This document shows positions 19,701 to 26,945 of a stretch of DNA of 64,000 nt, in pieces. Both the position numbers and the translations under genes were made by a program. Numbering within the stretch: the stretch's first letter is position 1; every line of letters begins with the position of its first letter. The notes below the pieces were generated by a model, which had not been told where the DNA came from, did not search any database, and worked only from the letters and a program-made list of their open reading frames with translations. Origin of the DNA: Saprospiraceae bacterium (GTDB lineage: Bacteria > Bacteroidota > Bacteroidia > Chitinophagales > Saprospiraceae); assembly GCA_026129545.1 (NCBI GenBank), contig JAHCHX010000003.1:475242-539241 (forward strand), given 5' to 3'.

Positions 19701-22308
19701 AGTTGTCCGTGCTGTTGTTGTTTACTTGGCTGGGTGTCACGGTGACAGTGCCGCCAGCGTTCAACGCAACGGTGATGTTTTTGCAGTTAGCCACTGGCGG
19801 CTGCACATCCGTCACCACCACATTGAAGGTGCAAAGGCCAACGTTGCCTGCCGCATCGAGTGCCGTATAGGTTACTTGGGTTGTCCCAAAAAAGAAGAAT
19901 GCGCCTGGGTTGTGAGAAGCAATCACCGTGATATTGCCCGGGCAGTTGTCTGTGAAAGTTGGTGGGGTCCACGTCACGGAAGCCAAACAGCCGCCGAGAT
20001 TCGCATTTACGGGAGGGGGATTGGGGCAGTTAGCCGTGGTCGGCGGCTGCAAGTCTGTGATGTTCACGTTGAAGCTGCAAGCAGAAGAGTTGCCAGCGGC
20101 ATCAATAAAGGTGTAGGTCACGGGAGTAAGTCCCTTTTTGAAATTCACGGAGTTCGGAATCGGATAAGCACCCGATGCTGGGCCGCTGAAGTTGGCACCC
20201 GTCAGTTGATAGTTGAGCACCGTGACCCCGCAGTTGTCCTGATATTGGCCGGGGCCATTCAGGGCGCTGCCGTTGGGTTGCATAGTGAGTGCCAGGCCGG
20301 GAATGGCCGAAGCGTTGGTCTCGCAGCTGGCATCCGCGGTGATGGCGATGTTGGTGGGGCAGTTGGCGACGGGCGGCAACACATCCACCACAGTAATCGT
20401 GGTATTGCAGGTGCTTGAGGGCGAGAGCGGCGAAAGGTCATCAACCGTCAAAGTGACGGCATTGCTGCCGAGATTGGCGCAGGTGAACGTGCTAGGCGCG
20501 ACCGACAAGGTCACGGCACCACAGTTGTCGTTGGAGCCATTGTCCACTTGAGAGGCCAACAAGGTGCCCTGCCCGTTGGCACCCAATTGCACCACCACTG
20601 TTCCGGCGGGTTTGCAAAGCGCATTGGGTGCTTGGGGTTCATTCACCACCACCTCTATGGTGATGGTGGTGCAGTTGTTGTAAGCATCGCACCAAGTGTA
20701 GGGGATTCTGGTGGTGCCCACCGGAAACTGAATCGCCAAGAACTTGTGCGCAGGGGTACATACATTGAGAGCCGGAATGAGCGGGAATGAGCTGACCGGG
20801 TTGTTATTGATATCGAAAACAGTAGCAACGCCTTCTACTGGCGCAAAGCTGGGCAAGTCGCAGTCGCTCACCGTGTAGTTGTCGAACACTGGGCCGACGC
20901 AGTTCGATACCACTGGCCGCTCAATAGTAACAGTGGCTGAGCAGTCCCCTGGTGTCACATTCACATTGTAGGAAGTCGGGAACGACACAGTGACTGCCGG
21001 AGGGGTAGTGTCTTGCACCGTGATGGTATAAGAGCAAGTACCCGTCAATCCCGCGCCATCCGTCACGGTCCATATCACGGTAGTGGTGGTGCCTTGTGCG
21101 AAAGCAGCCCCTGCCAGTGTGGCCGAGGCGTTCCAGTCATTGGTTATGGAAGCCAATGAGCAATTGTCGTTCGCGTTGGCAAAAGTCACATCGAACTCAG
21201 TGCCTACCACATCGTAGTCGCAATCCAAATCGGCCTGCCGCGTGAAGTTCGCGGGGCAAGCGACGGTTGGCGGCTCGTCATCCACGACTGTAATTTGAAA
21301 ATTGCAGGTTGCCGTAGCCCCTGTGCCATCGGTTGCTTTGTGTTCGACAATGGTGGTACCCACATTGAAAGTCACTGACCATTGCGCCCCGCTCCCGGCA
21401 GCCACTGTCGCGCCGGTCATGCTCCACGAAGCCACGGCGCCCGGGCAATTGTCACTGAAAGGGAAGGAGCTGTTTGTGAACAAGTTGACCACACAATCCC
21501 CGCTTACATCATCGGAGGTGCCAAATATCAGGCTGGGGTCTTGGGCGGGTGGCGCAGGCAATCCAAAACACCCAACGGTAGGTGCCTCTGCGTCCACCAC
21601 CGTCACGGTGAATTGGTCGCTGGCGGTGTTGCCTTTCCCATCGGTCACGGTGTAGGTCACGGTAGTCACGCCCACATTGAACGTAAGCGCGCTCACATCG
21701 CCGGCACCGCTGCCAGTGGTGGCTCCGGTCAAAACATAAGTGAGGTTGGCCAAACAGTTGTCGCCATATTGGCCGGGAGTCACCGTGGCCGGTGGCACCA
21801 CAGGCCACACGATTTGCGTCATGGCTGCGCCCGGCACTCCCATTTTGGAACAGAGGCCGGGATCGGCATTGAAAGGCCCTTGGTTGGCAGGCGCGTCAAT
21901 GAGAGGTATGATGTTGTCGTTGACCGTGATGCTCAGTTGGCGAAAATTGGCTGGGGTGCTGGGGCCCGCCGGACCATTCACCCGTACATACCAAGTCTGG
22001 GCTGGCCCCACGTCTGCACAGGTAAATGTGTATGGCAGTGCCACCACACCAGAAGAGAAGTTGGGCACGGGAGAAATTTCATAAGTACACGCAGCGTCCT
22101 TAGCAAAGCCGTTGGCAGTCATCACCATATCATTGAGAGTCGCCTCCGTGCCATTCATGGCAGTCAGGTTGAGGGTGATGTTGACAATGCCGGGCGCTGG
22201 CACGGTGAGAAAATCACCGCACTGCGCAAAGGTGTCCTGCGCCAGCAGTAGGCAAATAGCAGTCGTTGCCGCCAGCGCCCAACGGCGTGGAGTTGTAGAG
22301 TTGTTCAT
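13726..22308 (-). CDS. Giant surface protein: about two dozen HYR/Ig-like domains, SprB repeat, cohesin-dockerin-cohesin region, T9SS type A sorting domain
   Basis: 2860 residues from the ATG at 22308 (MNNSTTPRRWALAATTAICL), which gives a proper signal peptide; the frame is open further upstream without improving it. Most of the length is a string of HYR-type Ig domains with paired cysteines. Near 15,650-15,420 is an SprB-type repeat (GANDGTATAIVTGGSGQFSY). Next come a cohesin-like domain (about 15,420-14,990), a short carboxypeptidase-regulatory-like domain, and a dockerin-like domain (about 14,810-14,620; second calcium loop DVSGDGQLSLLD intact, first loop NNGITGAD weaker). A GDVNGN segment and a second cohesin-like domain (about 14,390-13,980) follow. 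The end (YQNQPNPFDSWTAVGFRLP ... KKMILID) is a type A T9SS sorting domain. Predicted exported surface adhesin or scaffold. Partner binding is inference. Confidence 0.85.
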   Translation of the reverse strand: MNNSTTPRRWALAATTAICLLLAQDTFAQCGDFLTVPAPGIVNITLNLTAMNGTEATLNDMVMTANGFAKDAACTYEISPVPNFSSGVVALPYTFTCADVGPAQTWYVRVNGPAGPSTPANFRQLSITVNDNIIPLIDAPANQGPFNADPGLCSKMGVPGAAMTQIVWPVVPPATVTPGQYGDNCLANLTYVLTGATTGSGAGDVSALTFNVGVTTVTYTVTDGKGNTASDQFTVTVVDAEAPTVGCFGLPAPPAQDPSLIFGTSDDVSGDCVVNLFTNSSFPFSDNCPGAVASWSMTGATVAAGSGAQWSVTFNVGTTIVEHKATDGTGATATCNFQITVVDDEPPTVACPANFTRQADLDCDYDVVGTEFDVTFANANDNCSLASITNDWNASATLAGAAFAQGTTTTVIWTVTDGAGLTGTCSYTITVQDTTPPAVTVSFPTSYNVNVTPGDCSATVTIERPVVSNCVGPVFDNYTVSDCDLPSFAPVEGVATVFDINNNPVSSFPLIPALNVCTPAHKFLAIQFPVGTTRIPYTWCDAYNNCTTITIEVVVNEPQAPNALCKPAGTVVVQLGANGQGTLLASQVDNGSNDNCGAVTLSVAPSTFTCANLGSNAVTLTVDDLSPLSPSSTCNTTITVVDVLPPVANCPTNIAITADASCETNASAIPGLALTMQPNGSALNGPGQYQDNCGVTVLNYQLTGANFSGPASGAYPIPNSVNFKKGLTPVTYTFIDAAGNSSACSFNVNITDLQPPTTANCPNPPPVNANLGGCLASVTWTPPTFTDNCPGNITVIASHNPGAFFFFGTTQVTYTALDAAGNVGLCTFNVVVTDVQPPVANCKNITVALNAGGTVTVTPSQVNNNSTDNCFFSFTSAPAVYTCANIGANTYTLIVTDGGGLSATCNATVTVTDTLTPSITNCGSFTPSSVSLNANCSGVLDADIYAANFTITDNTLNSTPSCPLSFAVSVDGSGFAPTYQWNCNDVGTNVVTFRAMDVFGNTAVCTKTITVNDVTPPVIINANAVAPPAVTVQCNAYNPTDFAVLGQITLADVTDACDDACNDALSITYNDATTAGSCLNSSVVTRTWTVTDKAGNTTTHVQVFSVVDTQAPTFSGVQTLVNLQANNQNGAPQCVAPFLVQLTPANIQDNCNVLFGGYTINYVVNFPIGSMSGSGPSVSTNFPIGTSTVTFTVADPCANASQITITVVVTDGNGPVVYEPFGASLGNTNFVCDSVITIQNATGNCGNIFSWYRPFRRTTPFEESFRDCSTYTVTETISNASVQSSINASSPFVYNNPPVFGTFPTTFFPVGETVITYTATDVVGNTTVCSFTVRVLDTQAPTVACPSPQNLSIAASCVGTTVVPNYLNGAQVTDNCLNGVVLTQFPAAGTALSSVVNPVQAGETFEVKIVATDGKANNLADSCTFTVTLFDGTAPVPDEPILPPIISYCGKDTVEAPSATDCDGNMFITIYGTPSVPVIDILPPFMPGGPPRYVLNSGNYAITWSYTDPQNNTTTQLQSVQIFNDTFPPISLCKPAFTVNLTPAGDYALSLSEINNGSFDQHNCGPVTLSLSPSVLTCANLNNPVDVTLTVTDVANNFEQCITQVLVKDVTAPVLSPIPADITLEACTPIPNVANITAVDACDPNVAIDFVQDTTSFTNIYKYTLRRTWKATDDEGNVTTGTQIIVIQDTQAPVFAANAPDTLVVFTDPNNLDCKDTVAINIAPFVSDCDSTTLVITNNRTNQGANYSEILAQGTYTLVFTAIDGNNNVSTKTIVLQVKDGTNPIAACINGISIALQSSGTVTVTSANINASSSDNCTPQNQLDLKIQRLNPPGGIANSITFGCADADGTTQHPVRLHVKDLAGNQSVCETFVVVQDNVVPTITSCPQNKVIQCTADFSPAANGSPLASDNCTVASINFTDSTGVDSTGAYCNFVYRIWKALDQANNAATCVQVFSVQDTVKPILSAYPPDDTVSCSAGLPAPSLVTATDNCSQNVDVQFQQDTIDFAQGPCGQFSYTVVRTRTAVDDCGNVETHTRKITVVDNEAPLFLGMPDTITVRSADYPPNLNCLVPVSLNISQYITDCQPDSLLDVTNNAPQGNGGFDISGNYSVGLYHILFTATDACGNVNTDSIVVNVVDNSIPTLICNNNIVIALGTNGEAILKPTDIDLGSTDNCGIDTMFLSKTNFDCQDLGINAVTLTAVDAAGNSNLCTVNVEVTLGNNAGFTLSVTGTPESFFGANDGTATAIVTGGSGQFSYTWSNAGTTPAITGLSAGIYSVTVVDSASGCLQVDTAVVEAGDQIKFVVGSADGCNDQIVSVPVTIDNCEDVTGFQFTLNVADDMVGTILGLTAGSLNPAVSDLVATLQPGNNLGIIWVGNPLTLPNGTVLFSVDILMDADAPIGSMTAVSITDMPVDLIVTVDSAGAPISVMVNTQAGKVEIACNVADLQIGGDIQTWNNPKPVPGVNVSLTGDVMAAQTTGLPGTYLFGVPNNSNTTVACEKSTPGNNGITGADILLIKRHVLNIQSLTSPYQFVAADVSGDGQLSLLDYARIQQVALGLQDHITGSPDWKFIPKSYTFPSPNPISVAPPQSISHTPANMDFLDDDFVAVRMGDVNGNITPSFTGDDDADDRFGAFRFRLEERTFSAGEIIEVPFKATDFTERSGYQMTLHFDPKVFKLESIEPGVLPEMGDANFGTMRLNAGLLTTLWVTAEPMTIADGETLFTLRFKVLRNGSSLAEVLRPGSDITRAEGYDRDGNALKLDFEFVNGQGGTENATFALYQNQPNPFDSWTAVGFRLPEAGRATFRVFSVSGQLVKTVVGSFEQGYNELRFRRDELGAPGVYYYELETAKHSARKKMILID

Positions 22309-22362
22309 GGTCTGCAATTTTGATAAAAGGAAAAGAAGGGTAAACGAGAGGGATTCTTTGAA

Positions 22363-22392
22363 GAAAGGTAAGGGTTTCTTCATGCAGGCAAA
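22363..22392 (-). promoter_or_regulatory. Candidate promoter of the 2860-residue HYR gene
   Basis: On the minus strand TTTG (22389-22392) is followed after 18 bases by TACCTTTC (22363-22370), one base off the TAnnTTTG box, about 55 bases upstream of the ATG at 22308. Spacing fits Bacteroidota promoters; the last-base mismatch keeps confidence low. Confidence 0.4.
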
Positions 22393-23066
22393 TCGGTTTG
22401 GAATGAAAAGTTGCTGTTTACAAATAACAAGTCTTCGCATAAAAAATAGGATTTTTCAGTGTTCGACTGAAATTCACTTTTACACGAGAGACCAACCGTA
22501 GTGGCGGAAGGATTAAAAAAATGCCTGCCCGCGAGCGCGGACTTGTGATTGAAAAAACCGGGCGCAAGGTTACAGCGAATTTCGGAAAACGGAACAAGCC
22601 AATTTCGGGGCAAAGCCAATTCAACTATTCACAAAAAGTTGCCAATCAATCCGATACGCACTTTTTGAAATTTTTCAGCACACTACTTGCATGAAACTAT
22701 CGCCGCATTTGTCGCCCATCTTGCACAATCAGCCGGGCTTTGCCAAAAACCGTACCAAACTGAAAAATAGTGTTAATATGTTCCGTGTCAACACCCGGAT
22801 GTTGAGATATGCACATTCTCACAGGAACGAATAAAAAACGAGCTGACGATTTGACTAATCCCGCGCTTTAGCGCCAGTGGAAGGAAACGGCCAAAAAAGA
22901 AATGGGCTACACAGTCAATGCAAACCATCTCCGTCCACTTCGCTTGGCCGGACAAGCCCCCTAAAACGGGTTCTGACAAAGTGGCTTTGAACGAACAACG
23001 CTTGCAATCCTTTGAAAATCACGCAAATCAATCAAGGCAATCCTCAAATCCTCGTTAATCAAGGTA

Positions 23067-23074
23067 TAACTTTG
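23067..23074 (+). promoter_or_regulatory. TAnnTTTG box immediately upstream of corA
   Basis: TAACTTTG ends four bases before the corA ATG at 23079. If used as a -7 box it would give a leaderless or nearly leaderless mRNA. No clear TTG box at the right distance, so it may be chance. Confidence 0.3.
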
Positions 23075-23078
23075 CCGC

Positions 23079-24143
23079 ATGGGAAAAAAGAAACGCCGAC
23101 AATTCAAAATCAGCAAAAGAGGGTTGCCTCCCGGCACCCTTGTCTATACGGGCGACCGCACGGAGACCTCCTCACACATTGTCACGCTGTGCTATGGAGA
23201 GGCTCAATATGCAGAGCAGCCTGCCTACGCACCCGAATTGCGCAATCAAGTAGAAGGCTTGCTTTGGGTGGATGTGCGCAGCCTTACCGATACCCATCTC
23301 ATCGAAAAAGTCGGGAACGGGTTCCAAATGCACCCTTTGGCGCTTGAAGATGTGCTCAACACGCACCAACGCGCCAAGCTGGAAGAGTATGACAACGGGC
23401 TTTTTTTCGTGCTGCACAACCTTCGCCTCGACGCTGGAACGCTTGAGCTGGTCAGTGAGCAAATTTCCCTGTTCATCGGCCACAACTTTGTCGTCTCGTT
23501 CCAAGAAGACCCTGACGACACCTTCGCCACTATCCGAAAACGCGCCCAAGAGGGCATCGGCAGAATGCGCAAGAAAGGCTCTGACTACCTTGCTTACGCT
23601 TTGATAGACAACATCGTGGACGGATACTACATCCTGCTGGACGAGATTGAGACTCAGGTGCTCGACCTGGAAGAAACCATGTTCAGCAATGGCTCCGACC
23701 CTTCCTACAAAGCACGCATTTTCAACTTGAAGCGCTTGGTCAACCAATTTCGACACCGCATCATGCCGCTGCGCGACGCAGTCGCCCGGCTTTTCCGCTC
23801 GGAGAGCGAAATCGTCGAAGACGCCAATCGGCTCTATCTCCGCGATGTGGTGGACCACGTTGACCAAATCCTCGACAGCGTGGACAACCAACGCGATATT
23901 CTCGACAGCATGGAGGCGCTTTACCACGCCGAATCGGCCAACCGACTCAACGAGGTTATGCGCATCCTCACTGTCATTAGTGTCATCTTTATGCCCTTGA
24001 CTTTCATTGTCGGTATCTATGGCATGAACTTCGACAATATGCCTGAGCTGCACTGGCACTATGGCTATTTCATCACGCTGGGGTTCATGTTCGTGCTCAC
24101 GGTGGGGATGCTGGTTTACTTCAGGCGCAAACGTTGGTTTTGA
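23079..24143 (+). CDS. corA: CorA family magnesium/cobalt transporter
   Basis: 354 residues. The large acidic and helical cytoplasmic N-terminal domain is followed by two C-terminal membrane helices. The first ends in the signature YGMNF (in IVGIYGMNFDNMPE), with the MPE loop typical of the family, and the chain finishes with a basic RRKRWF tail. CorA pentamers conduct Mg2+ (also Co2+, Ni2+) into the cytoplasm. Length is normal. It is monocistronic and followed by a convergent hairpin terminator. Confidence 0.95.
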   Translation: MGKKKRRQFKISKRGLPPGTLVYTGDRTETSSHIVTLCYGEAQYAEQPAYAPELRNQVEGLLWVDVRSLTDTHLIEKVGNGFQMHPLALEDVLNTHQRAKLEEYDNGLFFVLHNLRLDAGTLELVSEQISLFIGHNFVVSFQEDPDDTFATIRKRAQEGIGRMRKKGSDYLAYALIDNIVDGYYILLDEIETQVLDLEETMFSNGSDPSYKARIFNLKRLVNQFRHRIMPLRDAVARLFRSESEIVEDANRLYLRDVVDHVDQILDSVDNQRDILDSMEALYHAESANRLNEVMRILTVISVIFMPLTFIVGIYGMNFDNMPELHWHYGYFITLGFMFVLTVGMLVYFRRKRWF

Positions 24144-24161
24144 GGGTGAGCACCTCAAATT

Positions 24162-24201
24162 GAAAGCGCCCGCCCGACCATACAGTCGAGCAGGCGCTTT
24201 C
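24162..24201. terminator. Bidirectional terminator between corA and the barrel protein
   Basis: GAAAGCGCC (24162-24170) pairs exactly with GGCGCTTTC (24193-24201) around a 22-base loop, 19 bases after the corA stop and 33 bases from the stop of the convergent gene. Confidence 0.65.
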
Positions 24202-24233
24202 TCTATTGTGCCCCACATTCTGGCGTTTATCGT

Positions 24234-24812
24234 TCAGAATTGAACCCGCAAGCCAGCGTTCGCGTAGAACAGGTTGTTGCGGTGCGATGAGTTTAGGTCT
24301 TTGAACACATCCGAAAGACCAAACTGGTAGCCGAGGTCAACGAACAGAATAGAGAGAAAATCCACGCCCACCCCGGCGTTCCATCCCCAGATGATGTTGT
24401 TGAGGTCGAGATTCTCAAAAGCTGATTCGTCTTCCGGCTTGTTGCTTAGGTTGAAGGTGGCGTTGGGACCAGTGAACACACGAGCGGCCCAAGCCGCGTC
24501 CACACCGCCAAACGAGTAGCCCACCATGACGGGGATGCGCAGGTTGGTGCGCCGATAATCCGACTCTTGCAACACTCTGGGCTGTATCCGATTCTTGACG
24601 AACTCGAACTGAATGCCCGGTTGGACGTAGAACTTGGTGCCGATTTGAACGTCGGCCCCTAGCTGATAGCCAATTTTGCTTTTGAAATTGGCCGAGTCAA
24701 GCTCGGTGATAGTGGAGGAGTTGAGGCCGACGAAGGGACGAAGCGTTATTTGTGCGTTGACCACGCCAAATAGCAGCCATGCGAAGACCGATGAAAAAAG
24801 AATCTTTTTCAT
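24234..24812 (-). CDS. Outer-membrane beta-barrel protein (PorT/OmpX-like family)
   Basis: 192 residues from MKKILFSSVFAWLLFGVVNAQ, a standard signal peptide. The rest alternates polar and hydrophobic residues with strands such as IGYQLGADVQIGTKFYVQPGIQFEFV and ends NLFYANAGLRVQF with a C-terminal phenylalanine, typical of an eight-to-ten-strand barrel of the porin-like outer-membrane beta-barrel family of Bacteroidota. Specific function unknown. An upstream extension of the frame overlaps the next gene and is rejected. Promoter and a poly-C tract lie upstream. Confidence 0.8.
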   Translation of the reverse strand: MKKILFSSVFAWLLFGVVNAQITLRPFVGLNSSTITELDSANFKSKIGYQLGADVQIGTKFYVQPGIQFEFVKNRIQPRVLQESDYRRTNLRIPVMVGYSFGGVDAAWAARVFTGPNATFNLSNKPEDESAFENLDLNNIIWGWNAGVGVDFLSILFVDLGYQFGLSDVFKDLNSSHRNNLFYANAGLRVQF

Positions 24813-24880
24813 AATTCGGAAATGGTTTGAGTTTGAAATGTTTTGCAAAAAAGAGCCTGAGCCAGAATGTTTTGCAGCAG

Positions 24881-24910
24881 CAAATGTATATCGCCGAATA
24901 AATTTTGCAA
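24881..24910 (-). promoter_or_regulatory. Promoter of the barrel-protein gene
   Basis: On the minus strand TTGC (24907-24910) and TACATTTG (24881-24888) are spaced as in Bacteroidota promoters, about 70 bases upstream of the ATG at 24812. Confidence 0.5.
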
Positions 24911-24953
24911 GCTGAATTTTTGAGCGCAATGCGTCTCGATAGGCGCTACTTTT

Positions 24954-24963
24954 CCCCCCCCCC
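24954..24963. repeat. Ten-base poly-C tract upstream of the barrel gene
   Basis: An uninterrupted run of ten C (ten G on the coding strand of the barrel gene) lies about 45 bases upstream of its predicted -33 box, preceded by TTTT. Such tracts can slip in replication. Confidence 0.6.
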
Positions 24964-25009
24964 GCTTTGGAGGGCATTTCACCTGTCTTGTCCGGACAAA
25001 CCTCTCCCA

Positions 25010-25522
25010 CTATTTGAACCATGAGGAGTAGAAGACATAGTTGTTGGCGATGCGTTCGATTTGGCCTTTGAACAATTCTGGGGTGAGTTCTTTCACACGC
25101 CGGGCAGGCACTCCGGCATAGACTCCCCCTTCGTGACAAACTGTTTTTTCCAAAACAACAGCCCCCGCCGCAATGAGGCAATTCTGCTCCACCACCGCCT
25201 CATCCATGATGATGGCGCCCATTCCTACGAGCACGTTGTCGTGCAAGGTGCAGCCATGCACTAGTGCCCTATGGCCGATGCTCACGTTGTTGCCGATGGT
25301 GGTGCCACACTTCTGGTAGGTGCCGTGCAGAATCGCGCCGTCTTGAATGTTGACTTTGTTGCCGATGCGGATGAAATTCACGTCGCCGCGCACGACGGCC
25401 TGAAACCACACGGAGCAGTCGTCGCCCATGACCACGTCGCCGATGATGGTGGCGTTTTCGGCCAAAAAGCAATTTTGGCCAAATTGAGGAATGAAGTCTC
25501 GGCAGGGAAGTATCAATGCCAT
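25010..25522 (-). CDS. Gamma-carbonic-anhydrase-like hexapeptide-repeat protein
   Basis: 170 residues built of left-handed beta-helix hexapeptide repeats (e.g. ENATIIGDVVMGDDCSVWF, VGMGAIIMDEAVV) with a C-terminal helix. The gamma-class metal-ligand pattern is present: RGDVNFIRIG, then ILHGTYQ, SIGHRALVHGCTL, giving three histidines at trimer interfaces. Family members (YrdA/PaaY/CamH type) include carbonic anhydrases and acyl-thioesterase-like proteins, so catalysis cannot be claimed. Length is normal. It is followed by the barrel gene and preceded by VanZ with only 15 bases between, so probably co-transcribed with vanZ and mscS. Confidence 0.85.
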   Translation of the reverse strand: MALILPCRDFIPQFGQNCFLAENATIIGDVVMGDDCSVWFQAVVRGDVNFIRIGNKVNIQDGAILHGTYQKCGTTIGNNVSIGHRALVHGCTLHDNVLVGMGAIIMDEAVVEQNCLIAAGAVVLEKTVCHEGGVYAGVPARRVKELTPELFKGQIERIANNYVFYSSWFK

Positions 25523-25523
25523 G

Positions 25524-25562
25524 GTTCGATTTGCGATTTACGATTGGTTCGATTTACGATTG
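25524..25562. repeat. Short remnant of the CGATTTR heptamer repeat
   Basis: Five or so imperfect units of the heptamer found in the larger arrays (TTCGATTTGCGATTTACG, then GATTTACGATT). It overlaps the last codons and the TAA stop of the VanZ gene, so the final NRKSNQS residues of that protein are repeat-encoded. Confidence 0.65.
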
Positions 25563-25933
25563 CCCGCCCGGCCAAGCGCAGCGGACTGGATTCGATTTGC
25601 GAGCCACGCGATGGCTGCCCCTATTGCATTGGCGAGCATATCGTCTATTTCATAAAATCTGCCGGGTATAAGAAATCCTTGCACCAGTTCCATCAGCACC
25701 CCATAGCAGGAGGTCAGCAGGAAAACAACCAACGCCTCTTTCCAACCAACGCGGCGGCCAGAAGTGCGGGTGTAGCCCCACAAAAACAACCAAGCAAGCA
25801 CACCATAAGCGACGGCATGGCCCAATTTGTCGGGCGAAAGCAGGTCGAACTTGGGCAGGGGCACCCCCGGCGTGACCGACAGAACGGTGACAAAGATAAG
25901 CCAAAGCAGAGCGGGGAGATAGTGTTTGTTCAT
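25538..25933 (-). CDS. VanZ family membrane protein
   Basis: 131 residues from MNKHYLPALLWLIF with four predicted membrane helices. The pattern SPDKLGHAVAYGVLAWLF and LMELVQGFLIPGRFYEIDDMLANAIGAAIAW matches the VanZ-like family (conserved D-K-x-x-H in helix 2 and E-x-x-Q near helix 4). VanZ confers teicoplanin resistance in enterococci, but most bacterial homologues have no assigned role. Its C-terminus runs into a heptamer repeat that supplies the stop codon. Confidence 0.85.
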   Translation of the reverse strand: MNKHYLPALLWLIFVTVLSVTPGVPLPKFDLLSPDKLGHAVAYGVLAWLFLWGYTRTSGRRVGWKEALVVFLLTSCYGVLMELVQGFLIPGRFYEIDDMLANAIGAAIAWLANRIQSAALGRAGNRKSNQS

Positions 25934-25968
25934 AGCAAGTTGTAACGACGAGCGCCGGCGAGTGTTGC

Positions 25969-26877
25969 TCAAATCACGGCATGACCTGGCGCGTCGGGCA
26001 GTTCGGGTATTTTGTCCACGAATTTTTCGCGGTCGCTGATGATTTCCACCAAGCGTCGAATGGTGCGCCGCCGAATTTGGCGCTCCAAGTCTTTGTTTGG
26101 CTCTTTCAGGATATATTGAAATTTGAGCGACACACTGTCTTTTTTCACTTCCGCCACTCGCAGGTAGTAGCTGTCGGGTTTGATGACATCCTTGAACGGG
26201 ACGAGTGCCTCCGTCAGGCTTTGCTCCAATTCTTCCACCGTTTTGAGGTGTTTGAGGTCAATATCGAATTCGATGCTGGTGCGCTTGATGCTGCGCTTGG
26301 TGTAGTTGACGACTTCCGAATTGAGCACCACGTTGTTGGGGATGTAGATGATGTCGTCGTCGTCGTTGAGCAGATGTATGTTTTGGAGGGTAATGTCGGT
26401 GATTTTGCCGCGATGCTGGCCGATACGGATGTTGTCACCGATGCTGAACTGCCCCGAAAAAGTCATAATCATCCCGTTTATCATGTTCGAGATGTAGTCT
26501 TTTGTGAGGATGGCAAAACCCGCAAAAATGATGGACAGGGAGGTGAAAAGTTCCCTTGCCTGAATTTTGAACAGCGACAATATGCCCACGATAATCCCCA
26601 CGGCCAGCAACAACGAGTAGATATGGCTGACACCGATGATGAAGTTGTCTTCGCCGCGCACCTTGTGTCGCCGGCGATACCACCACACCGCCGTGAACTG
26701 CACAAAATCGAGGAACATGAGAAAACTGGCGATGCCTGCGATGGCAAAAACATAGTAGTCGAGGGCTTCGCGATACTTCGACCTTGCATACAGCCCCGAT
26801 ACGTCCCACTCGCCCAAGCGAATGAGTACGAGGGCTATAAAAATGAAAACCTTGAGCAGTAAAATGAAGTATTTCAT
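25969..26877 (-). CDS. Mechanosensitive ion channel of the MscS family
   Basis: 302 residues. Four hydrophobic N-terminal segments are followed by the MscS core: pore-helix region SLSIIFAGFAILTKDYISNMINGMIM and the beta domain FSIGDNIRIGQHRGKITDITLQNIHL with the DDDDIIYIPNNVVLNSEVVNYT segment. The cytoplasmic C-terminal domain follows. Small-conductance channels of this kind open on membrane tension after osmotic downshock. The gene ends 35 bases before the vanZ start and is probably in one transcript with it. Confidence 0.88.
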   Translation of the reverse strand: MKYFILLLKVFIFIALVLIRLGEWDVSGLYARSKYREALDYYVFAIAGIASFLMFLDFVQFTAVWWYRRRHKVRGEDNFIIGVSHIYSLLLAVGIIVGILSLFKIQARELFTSLSIIFAGFAILTKDYISNMINGMIMTFSGQFSIGDNIRIGQHRGKITDITLQNIHLLNDDDDIIYIPNNVVLNSEVVNYTKRSIKRTSIEFDIDLKHLKTVEELEQSLTEALVPFKDVIKPDSYYLRVAEVKKDSVSLKFQYILKEPNKDLERQIRRRTIRRLVEIISDREKFVDKIPELPDAPGHAVI

Positions 26878-26945
26878 AACGGAGGGGGAAATGGCGGGTT
26901 AACGGGAACGTCGAATGGATTATTTTTTCGCCCTGAGCAGCGGGC

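Larger units (their letters stand above)
22309..23078. other. 770-base intergenic region between giant HYR gene and corA
   Basis: No convincing gene on either strand; the open frames inside are short and have no recognisable content. It is visibly AT-richer than the flanking genes and divergent, so it must hold the promoters for both neighbours (candidate boxes listed separately). A small hairpin (TTTCAGT-GTTCG-ACTGAAA) lies near 22,455-22,475. No tRNA-like fold found by eye. Confidence 0.5.

Noticed and set aside
22788..22979. 63-codon minus-strand frame in the large intergenic region
   Set aside because: Short, with no promoter, no signal and no recognisable motif; treated as non-coding.
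25524..25562. Iteron-type replication origin
   Set aside because: Only a few degenerate units, no DnaA boxes, no replication genes nearby; the larger arrays also lack these.
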